Part shown: positions 8,856 through 18,578 of the stretch, one piece after another
Layout of the letters: each line of letters starts with the position of its first letter
Position numbering within the stretch: position 1 is the first letter of the stretch
Assembly (NCBI GenBank): GCA_002483345.1
Contig: DLHS01000007.1
Span: 140,857 to 204,856, forward strand
Origin: Bacteroidetes bacterium UBA7662
GTDB lineage: Bacteria; Bacteroidota; Bacteroidia; UBA7662
Length of the DNA: 64,000 bases
Reading direction: 5' to 3'
Notes under the pieces: model-generated
The model's input: the letters and a program-made list of their open reading frames with translations, nothing else
Database searches by the model: none
Told to the model about the DNA's origin: nothing
Program-made: the position numbers and the translations under genes

Positions 8856-9902
8856 TCAGAGCTGTAAAGATGCGATGATTGCTTCGAGTTCACGCAGCAA
8901 TTCCCGCTTCTTTTCTTTGGGGTAATACACAAAACCCTCCAGGTGAATGAGCCGGTTTTGTTTTGCATCATAAACAGTCATGTTTACAAAAGGGCCTCCC
9001 ATGAAGTCGTTTTCTACCCGCCACAAGCCCCGCATTTTAAGGGCGTACTGTTTGTTAAAGACCAATGCCTGGGTGTCTACCGGTAACATATATTCAGTTG
9101 TATACCAGGAACCCTCCGAAGGACCGGGAATCAGGTGTCTGGTGAGACTGTCTTTATAGGCCAGCACAGCATCTGCGAAAAATTGTTTTTCACTGCTGTA
9201 AGGACGTATACCGATGAAAATATTCATGGTTTTATCGTCTAATTCACGACTGATCCACACAAAGCTGTCGCGCATAACCCGTGCACTGTACGATTGGGGA
9301 AGCTTGAGCCCTAATCCGGTGGTTTTCAGCAGTTGCTGCTCCAGTTTTTTGTTCCTCGGACGGTGGTCGATGAAACTTTTCATCCGTTCCAGTTCAGAGC
9401 GGTTGAGTAATTCACGCAGACTTACCGAACGCAGGCTGATGGCCCGGGCGAGGCTTTCTTCATCCTGACCAATTACATACAGTACCTTCTGGCCGTTGGC
9501 CCAGCGGTTTTCACTTTGAATAAACAGTAGATTGCTGTCGTTGAGCGCCTGACTGTATTGTTTTTCGCCTAACAAATCCTTGATGAACCGGGATGTTTTT
9601 GAATCGTTGTCGAGGGTGGTTACCAGCAGAATGCTCCGATAACGACGTGTGATAGAGCTGAATTTACCCTCTTCGAAGTGTAATAATTTAAACCAGGGTT
9701 CTGACTGGGGTAAACCTGGTTGTTCAGAAGCAAAGGTTTTCCGTATAGCATCTCCGGCTTCCCCTTTCCAGACCTGTTTGTCGGCGATGATAACCAGATC
9801 CCCGGGACTTGAAATGGCTTCCGGTAAAGTTTTCTGCTGTCCGTCGGTACAAGCCTGAAGACAGGAAAAAAGGAAGACAGCTAGCAGTAAAAAAGGCCTC
9901 AT
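8856..9902 (-). CDS. DUF4837 lipoprotein
   Basis: 348 residues with a lipobox near residue 18 (LQAC). The body fits DUF4837: GDLVIIADKQVWKGEAGD near the start, SWKPW-like PWFKLLHFEEG, and GLWRVENDFMGGPFVNMTV near the end. Its ATG overlaps the stop of the transglycosylase gene by 4 bases (ATGA), a common pairing in Bacteroidota. No activity is established; the link to a wall-cleaving enzyme suggests an envelope role. Confidence 0.85.
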   Translation of the reverse strand: MRPFLLLAVFLFSCLQACTDGQQKTLPEAISSPGDLVIIADKQVWKGEAGDAIRKTFASEQPGLPQSEPWFKLLHFEEGKFSSITRRYRSILLVTTLDNDSKTSRFIKDLLGEKQYSQALNDSNLLFIQSENRWANGQKVLYVIGQDEESLARAISLRSVSLRELLNRSELERMKSFIDHRPRNKKLEQQLLKTTGLGLKLPQSYSARVMRDSFVWISRELDDKTMNIFIGIRPYSSEKQFFADAVLAYKDSLTRHLIPGPSEGSWYTTEYMLPVDTQALVFNKQYALKMRGLWRVENDFMGGPFVNMTVYDAKQNRLIHLEGFVYYPKEKKRELLRELEAIIASLQL

Positions 9903-11449
9903 CCAATCAGCACTTTGAGCTTCTGGCCGGGTTTAATGGTGGCGTTTTTCTTCAGATTGTTCATCCTGCGCAATTCATCAATGCTGGTGTCGGTATATTT
10001 TTTCGAAATAGACCAGAGGGTATCACCTGGTTTCACGGTATAATATTGCTGTTTTTTCAGGTCATTCTGCGCCTGTTTTGGCTCCGTATTTTGTTGGTCT
10101 CCTTTTGGCTGAACGGCGGCCATCTGAGGGGCGTTTTTAGTTTTGGGAGCAGGTTTTTCAATCACCAATGACTGCCCTATGCGCAGGGTATTGCCCCGGA
10201 GATGATTCCAGGTTTTGATCTCCTGAATGGTGACCTTGTGTTTGTGGGCAACCTTATGCAGGGTTTCACCCTTACGAACTTTATGCCTGATTTTGACCGT
10301 TGCCGGTTCTTCTACGGCAGCGGCTAATACCATGTTAACACTATCCCTGTTGCCACTGTTGACCCGTAAACTGTCGGCAGCTGCCGGAGGTGGTGGATTC
10401 AGGTAGGCAAAAATAGTTTCCCGCTGACGTTCGAACTGAGGTATCACGGCAGCCGGGAGGCGCAGGACATACTGATCGAGGCTTTTGGGTATAAACTGCT
10501 GTTTGAGCTGCGGGTTCAGCAGGCACATCTGGTCGTGGTCTATTCCCAGTATCTGACTGAAATACTGGGTATTTACCGGTCCTTGCACTATGATGGTGTC
10601 GGTTTCCTGCGGAAGCGCAATCAAAGGGGTCGGATACAGATTATGCTCCGGGCCATAATTCATGACATAGGTTACTGCGATGAAAGCAGGGACATAGCCC
10701 CTGGTTTCTTTGGGCAGATAGGGCATCAGTTCCCAGTAATTCCGTTTACCACCCGATTTACGGATGGCCCGGTTGAGGTTACCCGGACCACAGTTGTAGG
10801 CGGCAAGGGCCAGCAACCAGTCGTCATAGATGTTGTACAGATCTTTGAAATAGCGGGCGGCTGCTTCGGTGGCGAGGTAGGGATCCCGACGCTCATCGAT
10901 GTAAAAATTTACCTTGAGACCGTACATTTTGCCGGTTCCGTACATGAATTGCCATAAACCGGTAGCGCCGGCACGGCTGACAGCAGTAGGATTCAGCGCT
11001 GATTCAACAATCGCCAGGTATTTCAACTGATCCGGGAGACCATGTTTTTCGAGTACTTCCTCAAAAATGGGGAAGTAATAATTGGCCAGACCCATGGCCC
11101 GTTCCGTGAGACCCCGCCGACGGGTTGAATAAAGGTCGATAAAGCCCTTGACATGCTCATTATAAGCCAGGTTCATAGGAGACTCAATGTGGCTTACCCT
11201 GAAATCATAAATTGAATCAGAATAGGCAGGCACGTCGCCAGGTCGGAAACCGTATTTGTTCAGTTTTTTTACCTGATAGTTACGCTTTTTCAAATCAAAA
11301 AACGTCAGATTCGTCAGGCTGTCCAGTGCGCTGATAATAAGCTCGTTTTCCGTGTCAAAGTCAGCTGTACTTTTCTCCGGCACGTTCTGCGCAATACCGG
11401 TCTGCAACAGAAACAGGCAGAAACCGATGGTTAAAAGAAGTTGACGCAT
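9899..11449 (-). CDS. Lytic transglycosylase (MltD-like) with two LysM domains
   Basis: About 516 residues from the ATG at 11449, which begins a good signal peptide (MRQLLLTIGFCLFLLQTGIAQ region). The SLT catalytic domain (about 120-260) has the Glu in LAIVESALNP followed by the GATGLWQFM segment and the AAYNCGPGN motif. Two LysM repeats follow: IRHKVRKGETLHKVAHKH (about 385-430) and YYTVKPGDTLWSISKKY (about 470-515), the latter at the very C-terminus. The enzyme cleaves peptidoglycan glycan strands. An in-frame ATG 39 bases upstream would spoil the signal peptide. Confidence 0.92.
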   Translation of the reverse strand: MRQLLLTIGFCLFLLQTGIAQNVPEKSTADFDTENELIISALDSLTNLTFFDLKKRNYQVKKLNKYGFRPGDVPAYSDSIYDFRVSHIESPMNLAYNEHVKGFIDLYSTRRRGLTERAMGLANYYFPIFEEVLEKHGLPDQLKYLAIVESALNPTAVSRAGATGLWQFMYGTGKMYGLKVNFYIDERRDPYLATEAAARYFKDLYNIYDDWLLALAAYNCGPGNLNRAIRKSGGKRNYWELMPYLPKETRGYVPAFIAVTYVMNYGPEHNLYPTPLIALPQETDTIIVQGPVNTQYFSQILGIDHDQMCLLNPQLKQQFIPKSLDQYVLRLPAAVIPQFERQRETIFAYLNPPPPAAADSLRVNSGNRDSVNMVLAAAVEEPATVKIRHKVRKGETLHKVAHKHKVTIQEIKTWNHLRGNTLRIGQSLVIEKPAPKTKNAPQMAAVQPKGDQQNTEPKQAQNDLKKQQYYTVKPGDTLWSISKKYTDTSIDELRRMNNLKKNATIKPGQKLKVLIG

Positions 11450-11530
11450 AAGGTTCGGCATTAAAAAGCTATTAAATATAAGAGCCAAAACGTTTCAGTT
11501 GTAATACTTATTGCCGCATGGGCGGCATGA

Positions 11531-12952
11531 TCAGGCTTTTGCTTCGAAAAGCGTAGCCATGTCAAGCAAATTTTTCTCATCGAAAATTTTGCCGAGGAGC
11601 TGGATGCCGAAAGGCAAACCGTCGGAGTTCTTTGCAAAAGGCACCGATACGGCGGGCATACCGGTTAGGTTGGCCAATACCGTAAAAATGTCTTCCAGAT
11701 ACATTTGAATCGGGTCGTCGGTCTTTTCCCCAAACTTAAAAGCGACCGAAGTGGTGGTAGGCAGCAGGATGGCGTCGCAGCTGTCGAGTATTTCCTGTGT
11801 TTTATCACGGAGAATGCGGCGTACTTTCTGACCACGGCCATAGTAGGCATCGTAATAACCCTCGCTGAGGACAAAGGTGCCCAGCATGATACGGCGTTTT
11901 ACCTCAGGGCCAAAACCTTCTGTGCGGGAGTGTTTGTAGGCCGACTCAAGGTCGGTAACTGAAGCGCTGCGTTTGCCGTACAGCACACCGGTATAACGGG
12001 ATAAGTTGGAAGAGGCCTCTGCAGTGGCCAGGATATAATAGGCGGGGATGGTATAAGGCAGGTAAGGAAAACTGTGTTCTATCACTTCATGGCCATCAGC
12101 ACGTAATTTTTCAATCCGGGCATTGAAGGCCTTGAAAAGTGCAGGATCGAGACCTTCACCTGAAAGTACTTCTTTCAGCAGCGCAAAACGATATTTTTTC
12201 CTGGTCTCCAGCGGCACCATGGCAGAGACTTCCCGGTCAACACAGGTGCTGTCGTACTTATCTGCTCCGGCTATTACCTCCAGGATAACGGCACTGTCTT
12301 CTACAGAATGCGTGAGCGGCCCTACCTGATCAAAACTTGATCCGAAGGCGATGATGCCGTGGCGTGAAACACGACCGTAAGTAGGTTTTAGTCCTACCAG
12401 TCCGCAATAACTGGCTGGCTGGCGGATAGAGCCTCCGGTGTCTGTACCCAGGGCGGCGTGGCAGAATCCTGCCGCTACGGCTGCTGCTGAACCGCCTGAA
12501 GAACCACCGGGAACCCGGCTGGTATCGAGTGGGTTGAGTACGTTACCATAGGCTGAGTTTTCGTTGGAGGACCCCATGGCAAATTCATCGCAGTTGAGGC
12601 GACCGATGATGATAGCACCGGCAGCGAGCAGACGGGTCACAACGGTAGAGGAGTAAACCGATTCGAAGCCTTCCAGAATCCTGGAGGAAGCGCCGAAGCG
12701 GTGACCCTGATAGGCAATATTGTCTTTGATACCAATAACGAGACCACTGAGCTTCTCCCAATCGCCTGCTGCTATCCTGGCATCTGTTTTATCGGCAGCC
12801 GCCAGGGCCTCTTCTTCAAATACTTCGAGAAATGCATTGATTTCAGGACGTGCAGCAATGCGCGCCAGGTATTCGGTCACCAATTGGCGACAGCTTAACT
12901 GACCGGCACGGAGAGCGTGCTGGATCTGTGACAGGGTTTGGTAAGAAGTCAA
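11531..12952 (-). CDS. gatA: Asp/Glu-tRNA amidotransferase subunit A
   Basis: About 473 residues. The amidase Ser-cisSer-Lys triad is present: Lys in VIGIKDNI (about 72) and the Ser pair in PGGSSGGSAAAVAAG (about 145-155); GTDTGGSIRQPA and GLKPTYGRVS follow. GatA hydrolyses glutamine to supply ammonia for transamidation of mischarged tRNAs. I use a TTG start at 12952, which lies just past the tatA stop and gives the usual N-terminus (TSYQTLSQIQHAL). An ATG at 13042 would place 30 extra residues inside tatA in another frame. Confidence 0.93.
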   Translation of the reverse strand: MTSYQTLSQIQHALRAGQLSCRQLVTEYLARIAARPEINAFLEVFEEEALAAADKTDARIAAGDWEKLSGLVIGIKDNIAYQGHRFGASSRILEGFESVYSSTVVTRLLAAGAIIIGRLNCDEFAMGSSNENSAYGNVLNPLDTSRVPGGSSGGSAAAVAAGFCHAALGTDTGGSIRQPASYCGLVGLKPTYGRVSRHGIIAFGSSFDQVGPLTHSVEDSAVILEVIAGADKYDSTCVDREVSAMVPLETRKKYRFALLKEVLSGEGLDPALFKAFNARIEKLRADGHEVIEHSFPYLPYTIPAYYILATAEASSNLSRYTGVLYGKRSASVTDLESAYKHSRTEGFGPEVKRRIMLGTFVLSEGYYDAYYGRGQKVRRILRDKTQEILDSCDAILLPTTTSVAFKFGEKTDDPIQMYLEDIFTVLANLTGMPAVSVPFAKNSDGLPFGIQLLGKIFDEKNLLDMATLFEAKA

Positions 12953-12953
12953 C

Positions 12954-13175
12954 TCAGTTTTGTTCTTTTTTCTCAGCAGGAGGAGTGTTGGAGGCGTCTT
13001 CCAGCTCCCTTTTGATACCGGCAGAAGCATCCTTGAATTCACGGATACCCTTGCCTAAACCGCGGGCCAGTTCCGGAATACGTTTGGCACCAAAAAAGAT
13101 CAGAACGACTGAAATGATGAGGATGGCCTCACCTGCACCTATGTTCCCCAAAAAGAGGGTTAGCATCGCCAGCAT
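12954..13175 (-). CDS. tatA: Twin-arginine translocase subunit TatA/TatE
   Basis: About 73 residues: a single membrane helix (EAILIISVVLIFFGAKRIPE), then the amphipathic helix LARGLGKGIREFKDA and a short acidic/lysine tail. The FGAKRIPEL hinge is diagnostic of TatA. It forms the pore of the Tat pathway that exports folded proteins. tatC is not in this window. The gene abuts gatA in one transcription unit. I start at the internal ATG (13175), because the longer reading adds a positively charged stretch before the membrane helix. Confidence 0.9.
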   Translation of the reverse strand: MLAMLTLFLGNIGAGEAILIISVVLIFFGAKRIPELARGLGKGIREFKDASAGIKRELEDASNTPPAEKKEQN

Positions 13176-13261
13176 TTTTCTAAATTTAGACCACAAATTT
13201 AGCGTAAAAAGCACGGAATAGGAAACCTGCTGCTTTGGAAACGTGCATTCAAAGTCTGTTT

Positions 13262-14473
13262 ATGAACCCGATAGTCCTTTCGATACCCATTTTTTTTACC
13301 CTCATCGGGTTAGAAGTTTTTTACGACCGCTTTTATAAAAAGGGCTATTACAGGCTCAACGATGCGCTGACGAACATTTCCTGCGGTATAACGGAACAAC
13401 TCAGCGGTGTTTTCGGGACGGTACTGACAGTAGCGTTGTATCATTATGTTTTTACACATTTTCGCTTTTTTACCATGGAACAAAGCTGGTACAACGGCTT
13501 GTTGCTGTTTGTGCTGATCGACTTTTTTTACTACTGGGCCCACCGGCTGAGTCATGAGATTAACCTGTTCTGGGCAGGGCATGTTGTGCATCATCAGAGT
13601 GAAGAGTATAATCTCTCCGTAGCGCTCCGGCAGGGAGCCTTTCAGAAGTTTTTCACAATGCTCATTTATCTGCCTATGGCGTTGCTGGGATTCCAGACGG
13701 AATGGTTTTTATATCTGCTCGCCTACAATACCCTTTACCAGTTCTGGATACACACCAAAGCCATCCGCTCACTGGGCTGGCTTGAATATGTGCTCAACAC
13801 CCCTTCTCACCACAGGGTACACCATGGCCGCGACCCGAAATACATTGATAAGAATCATGCAGCAAGTCTGATTATATGGGATAAACTTTTCGGCACCTTT
13901 CAAAAGGAAGAAGAGACACCGGTTTATGGTATTACCAGTCCTAGTCTGAGCTGGAACCCGGTATATCTGCAAGTCAAACACTTTGGCGATATATGGACCG
14001 ACTTCAGCAGGGTGCCCGGCTGGTTAAACAAACTCAAAGTGTTGTTTTACAAACCTGGCTGGTTGCCCGAAGAGATGGGGGGTTATCGTGACCCGCAGCC
14101 GGTTGACACTTCAGAATATCAAAAATTTGATATTGCCGTGCCGAGTTGGGTGAATGTGTATGTACTTTCCCAGTATGTCCTGGTACTGGCATTCACCAGT
14201 CTTTTCCTGTTTCAGCTGCCACAGTTCAGTATGGCAGAAAAGACAGGGTATATCTCCCTGATTTTTGTCAGCGTCGTTACCCTGGGAAGGCTTCTGGAGG
14301 GTAAACGCAAGGCAGTTCTGCACGAGTGCCTGCGGTGGTTGTTGGTAGCTGTTGCCATTTGGCTGGCACACGAACGATTAACGCAGGGTTTACTGGTAAT
14401 TTTCCTGCTACTCCCCGTTCTTAGTGTTGTTGTACTCACCTATTATGCAAAAAAACATGACACAGAAGCCTGA
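13262..14473 (+). CDS. Sterol desaturase/fatty acid hydroxylase family membrane enzyme, AGMO-like
   Basis: About 403 residues. Membrane helices occur at both ends. The di-iron histidine motifs are complete: HRLSHE, HVVHHQ and, later, HRVHHGRD. The hydroxylase domain occupies about 20-260. A further C-terminal block of three to four helices (about 310-400) makes the layout resemble alkylglycerol monooxygenase (TMEM195) more than short sterol desaturases. AGMO-type enzymes cleave ether-lipid alkyl bonds. The gene overlaps the next one, a lysoplasmalogenase, by 17 bases, which supports an ether-lipid role. The start at 13262 gives MNPIVLSIPIFF. Confidence 0.85.
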   Translation: MNPIVLSIPIFFTLIGLEVFYDRFYKKGYYRLNDALTNISCGITEQLSGVFGTVLTVALYHYVFTHFRFFTMEQSWYNGLLLFVLIDFFYYWAHRLSHEINLFWAGHVVHHQSEEYNLSVALRQGAFQKFFTMLIYLPMALLGFQTEWFLYLLAYNTLYQFWIHTKAIRSLGWLEYVLNTPSHHRVHHGRDPKYIDKNHAASLIIWDKLFGTFQKEEETPVYGITSPSLSWNPVYLQVKHFGDIWTDFSRVPGWLNKLKVLFYKPGWLPEEMGGYRDPQPVDTSEYQKFDIAVPSWVNVYVLSQYVLVLAFTSLFLFQLPQFSMAEKTGYISLIFVSVVTLGRLLEGKRKAVLHECLRWLLVAVAIWLAHERLTQGLLVIFLLLPVLSVVVLTYYAKKHDTEA

Positions 14474-15122
14474 ATTCAGGGAATTCCTGTTTTTACTGAC
14501 GGCATTCCTGCATTTAACAGCTCTTTTGGGCGATTTGGAGGTAGTGGTCATGGTCACCAAGGTATTGTTGATGCCGTTGCTGATCTGGTGGGTCTGGCCA
14601 TTTACTTCTGGCAGGGGTTTTTTACGTTTTGCCATGTTTGCTTCCTGGCTGGGAGATGTTTTACTTATCCGCAGCGAAGAACCACTCTTCTTTATGACCG
14701 GACTGGGTTCCTTTTTGCTTGCCCAACTGAGTTATGCAACGGCCTTCACCAAAGCTGAAACACCTAAAAAGGGATTGTTGCAAATAAAGCCCTGGCTGGC
14801 ACTGCCGGTGCTGTTAATTGCTGTGCTGATTTATGGTTATATCAGCCCCTCATTGGGTGAATTACGTATTCCTGTATCGGTTTACGTTGGCGCCATCACC
14901 GCAATGATGTTGAGTGCTATTCACCGGAGAACGCGGGTACCCTCGGGAAACACGGTGCTGATTTTTGCAGCCCTGAGTTTTATGGTTTCTGATGCCCTGC
15001 TGGCTGTCAACAAGTTTGTTGTACCGCTGCCATACGCTTCTTTCTGGATCATGCTTACCTATATACTCGCGCAGTATGGCATAGCCAAAAGCTGGCAGAT
15101 AGGGGTCAGAAGTCGAGACTAA
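14457..15122 (+). CDS. Lysoplasmalogenase, YhhN/TMEM86 family
   Basis: About 221 residues with some eight hydrophobic helices and almost no soluble domain. Family marks are ASWLGDVLLI (about 62-71), LGSFLLAQLSYATAF (about 83-97) and FAALSFMVSDALLAVNKF (about 170-187), which carry the conserved acidic residues of the YhhN/TMEM86 fold. TMEM86 proteins hydrolyse the vinyl-ether bond of lysoplasmalogens. The start lies inside the 3' end of the AGMO-like gene, implying translational coupling. Its 3' end overlaps the convergent barrel protein by 17 bases. Confidence 0.85.
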   Translation: MTQKPEFREFLFLLTAFLHLTALLGDLEVVVMVTKVLLMPLLIWWVWPFTSGRGFLRFAMFASWLGDVLLIRSEEPLFFMTGLGSFLLAQLSYATAFTKAETPKKGLLQIKPWLALPVLLIAVLIYGYISPSLGELRIPVSVYVGAITAMMLSAIHRRTRVPSGNTVLIFAALSFMVSDALLAVNKFVVPLPYASFWIMLTYILAQYGIAKSWQIGVRSRD

Positions 15123-18100
15123 GCGAGAAATACCAAACCGGACGCAATATCTGTCCGTCATCTATGCCCCAACCGCGGTCGGCACGGATGAAATAACCAA
15201 ATACCCTTGCCCTGAAACCAAAGCCGTAGCCCATTACAAGCGGGTTTTTATTGGTCACTACGGTCACTCTGACGGGGCCGTTTTCGTATTCGGTTACATT
15301 GAACGGATTGTCGAGACTGAAAGGATCTTTCCCGCTCCAGGCAGTACCAAAATCCGTAAAACCTACCACCGTCAGGCTCCTTAAAAACTCGCTGGAAATG
15401 GGAGATCTTGCAATAACACTCACAAACGGGAAACGGATTTCTGAATTGATGAGCACATAGTTACTGCCATTACGGGCATTCTGCCAAAATCCTCGCAGAT
15501 TTGTCCCTACACCCTGAAATACGAAGTTTTCACCACTCGGTGGCGCCAGTTGTCCGTCGTATCTGGGGCTGATCCAGTTATCTACCCCACCCAGGACGTA
15601 CAATACCTTGCTGGCTCCCAGAGAACTGTTGGCAGCTATGCGGTTTGCCCAGATCAGGGTTTTGTAAATAGGGAGATAAGTGCGGTAGTCCAGACCAATC
15701 ACCGTCATATAATCTTTGGCCTGGTTGAGGTGTTTGTACCCTTCTATATAGAACTTCCAGCGTGTTCCCCGCAAAGTGTTCAAAGCCAACTCTGTGGTGT
15801 TATCCTGTACAAATTCGGCTTTGAGACCTGCCCAGTTTTTCAGGGTCGGGGGAGCCAGCAGTTGCTGCTGGTCAGTGCCAAGGAGTTCGTCGTGATCACG
15901 CCTGAAAATACCGGCGAGGCGCACCGACTGATAGCGGTTGATGGGATAACTAAAGGAGGCGATACCTTCCAGGGTATTGGTTTTATAATAATCATTCCCT
16001 TCCTGTCGCCTCGAGCGCTGTTGCAGAAATATATAACGCTGATCCCACCGGCGGCGCAGGTACTCATACATCAGGTAGTACTGATTGTTGGATAAATCTG
16101 AATTAATGAGCATGCCACCGGATAGTTTGTGGTCCTCAAATACATCTGAAAGACCCCCTTTGAGTACCAATCCCATGTTCTGATTCAGGCTGTTAAGAGA
16201 ACTGATTACCAGACTCGGCATATTGTTTTCGTAAATGGTATTGCCCACCTGAGATACCACGTAGTCTATGGAAAGATCGGTGGTATACAACCTGGTCTGT
16301 GCAATCCGGTAAGGGTCTTTGTTTTTTGGCTGTGCCTGCCGGCGGAATGCTTCTATTTCTCCTGTCCTCGAGGTGCCGCTTTCAGGGTCTTCTTCTTCAA
16401 GCAACGGGAATTTATAAGGAGACTGGAAGGTGTACCGGGCACTGTCGGGGTTCCCGGTTGAATCTCTTTTGCTCCTGAAAAGTTTGTTGTCAAGTAGTCC
16501 GAAAACTTCTCCCGTGGGCCCTGAGGTTCCTGTTTTGCCGATGGCAAACGGGGCCGTGGCAAGTGGTTTTTTTCTGAAGGTAGTGGCGTCAGCCTCTTTG
16601 CTGATAGCTCCTAAACTGTCGATACGATACCTGCCCTTGTAAATTAAAACACGTTTTTCCGGTTTTTCCAGCCGTTCGAAAAAAATACCGCTGCGGGGTA
16701 TGGCTACCTGTTCCCTGATGTTCCGCTGGTAATTGGTGGCCAGGCTGCTGTAGGAGGTATCCCGGTAGCGAATCACGGTGTCGGTTTGGATGAGGGTTTG
16801 TGTTTCGCCCAGGCTATCTGTAAAATAGAGGAGGGTGTCGCGCAACTGCAGTTCAGGCAGGCTGTCGAGGTAGCCGATACGCCTGTTATAAACACCGTTT
16901 TCATCGGTCAGAAAGCTGAAATACTGGTTCTGAAGGTGGATGGGTTTCTTTTCGCTGACATCAGGGGTATTGGTCAGGCGCTGTAGCGTTTGTTTTTTAT
17001 CATCCCTGGCATGATAAACAAAAATGTCGGTATGGTTTTGCGCCAGCAGAGAGTCGCCGGTTTGTTGCAAAAGGGTATCAACGGGCCGGTTGGAGGCAAA
17101 AATTATCTTGTCGGTACCCCCCAGAAAACGGGGATCATAGTCGTCGAAAGGATCGAAGGTAATGGGGGTAATGCGCTTGGAAGGGACATGGTAGTAGTAC
17201 AGATCGCTTTGCCCGCTCCTCCCGCCGGAGAGTACAATATGCTGACCGTCCGGACTGTAATCCATGCTGTAAACCTGATCGAAGCGGAACAAGGGATAGG
17301 TATTCAGTTCAGGTTTCTCCTTTTCGCGCATCCTGATGGTTCCAAAGTGAACACGGCCCCTTATGTCATAAAAAAAAGCGATACTCTGGCCATTGGGATG
17401 CCAGGCCAGGACGGGGTATTGTTCCTTGTTGGCTAAAAGCTGCCACTTGACCCCGCTTTTATGTACCCTGGTTCTTTTCCCGGTAGCAAAATCATGCACA
17501 TACATGCGATGTATGCCCTTTCTGTGTTCAACATAGGCCATTTTCCGGCCGTCGGGACTGGGCTTCAGCTGGGTGATTTCCGATTTCTTCTTGAATTTCT
17601 TCAGGTATAGGGTATCAGAAGGGGTTTCCCGGTTAAGATCGTCGTCGGCATAACGTGCCTTGTAAAAAGCCATCCAGTCGCGGGTGAGCGGCTTGAGCTT
17701 TTTGGAGGTTACATAACGAAGACCTGCCTGAAAATCACGGTTTACCCGTGTCAGGTAAATGATGTTGGGTATGGCGTTCCGGCCATAGGTTTCAGCGATG
17801 AAATACCAGAAAGCATGTCCTGCCAGTTCACTGTGCCGGAGCAGCAACTGGTTGAATTTTTTATAACGGCCGCTGTTCAGTTGCTCCCGCAGGGCATTGT
17901 CGGCGGTTGTGTTCCAGTCACTGCCTATGTAGGAGAAGAGCCCGTTTAAGTACCAGTCGGGGAGATATACGGTAGCCGCATTCTGAACCCGTTCCCCGAT
18001 ATTGCCGCCATAGATCATGTCGAAAATCAGGACTTTCGCAATGCCCACCCGCAGGTCACGGAGGAATTCCTCGCGACTTTCTCCAAAATGAACCAATACT

Positions 18101-18489
18101 TTGTTCCCGGAGAGGCGGGTGAGCCCTCCGGTATTATAAGACTCGAGATCAAAACCGAGGTTAGATTGGTTGAGGTCTGAGATGTTGTTGTATATCAGAA
18201 TCTGGTAACGGCCATCCGCCCGGTAGTTCAGGAATTCTTCAACCTGCCGGATGTTCTCTTCGGCAATGGTGGCAGTAAATACCCCCAGTTCCCGGCCACC
18301 AACATTGTAAAAGACCTCAAAATTGGGGCCTTTCAGCGAAGACCACTCAAAATCACGGTACTGGATTTTATTCTTCCCGAAAAAAGTCTGCGCACCCTGG
18401 TTTTGAGCCATGCCGGATTGGACTGCGCCCAAAAGCAGCACACCCAGCAGTGATAAAATCAGGGATGAATTTTTAAATCGGATACGCAT
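15106..18489 (-). CDS. Large exported protein: peptidase-MA-like domain, WD40-like propeller, outer-membrane barrel
   Basis: 1127 residues with a signal peptide (cleavage near GMAQ). About 35-280 resembles a peptidase-MA-like domain (FEVFYNVGGRELG, NLGFDLESYNTGG), but I see no HExxH, so it is probably inactive. About 290-560 holds PD40/TolB-like propeller repeats (LKPSPDGRKMAYVEH, YSPDGQHIVLSGGRSG). About 740-1127 is beta-barrel-like, ending YFSLSLDF with a terminal aromatic typical of outer-membrane proteins, and contains GYGFGFRARVFGYFIRADRG, as in BamA-like surface antigens. A whole-envelope scaffold is a reasonable guess. Function unknown. Confidence 0.75.
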   Translation of the reverse strand: MRIRFKNSSLILSLLGVLLLGAVQSGMAQNQGAQTFFGKNKIQYRDFEWSSLKGPNFEVFYNVGGRELGVFTATIAEENIRQVEEFLNYRADGRYQILIYNNISDLNQSNLGFDLESYNTGGLTRLSGNKVLVHFGESREEFLRDLRVGIAKVLIFDMIYGGNIGERVQNAATVYLPDWYLNGLFSYIGSDWNTTADNALREQLNSGRYKKFNQLLLRHSELAGHAFWYFIAETYGRNAIPNIIYLTRVNRDFQAGLRYVTSKKLKPLTRDWMAFYKARYADDDLNRETPSDTLYLKKFKKKSEITQLKPSPDGRKMAYVEHRKGIHRMYVHDFATGKRTRVHKSGVKWQLLANKEQYPVLAWHPNGQSIAFFYDIRGRVHFGTIRMREKEKPELNTYPLFRFDQVYSMDYSPDGQHIVLSGGRSGQSDLYYYHVPSKRITPITFDPFDDYDPRFLGGTDKIIFASNRPVDTLLQQTGDSLLAQNHTDIFVYHARDDKKQTLQRLTNTPDVSEKKPIHLQNQYFSFLTDENGVYNRRIGYLDSLPELQLRDTLLYFTDSLGETQTLIQTDTVIRYRDTSYSSLATNYQRNIREQVAIPRSGIFFERLEKPEKRVLIYKGRYRIDSLGAISKEADATTFRKKPLATAPFAIGKTGTSGPTGEVFGLLDNKLFRSKRDSTGNPDSARYTFQSPYKFPLLEEEDPESGTSRTGEIEAFRRQAQPKNKDPYRIAQTRLYTTDLSIDYVVSQVGNTIYENNMPSLVISSLNSLNQNMGLVLKGGLSDVFEDHKLSGGMLINSDLSNNQYYLMYEYLRRRWDQRYIFLQQRSRRQEGNDYYKTNTLEGIASFSYPINRYQSVRLAGIFRRDHDELLGTDQQQLLAPPTLKNWAGLKAEFVQDNTTELALNTLRGTRWKFYIEGYKHLNQAKDYMTVIGLDYRTYLPIYKTLIWANRIAANSSLGASKVLYVLGGVDNWISPRYDGQLAPPSGENFVFQGVGTNLRGFWQNARNGSNYVLINSEIRFPFVSVIARSPISSEFLRSLTVVGFTDFGTAWSGKDPFSLDNPFNVTEYENGPVRVTVVTNKNPLVMGYGFGFRARVFGYFIRADRGWGIDDGQILRPVWYFSLSLDF

Positions 18490-18578
18490 AATTCAATCAA
18501 TACCTGTGCCCGGCAGGATGTTTATCTTTGACCGGACACAAGTAGCCTTTAAAAATACGGGCAAAGTTGCATTTCAGT

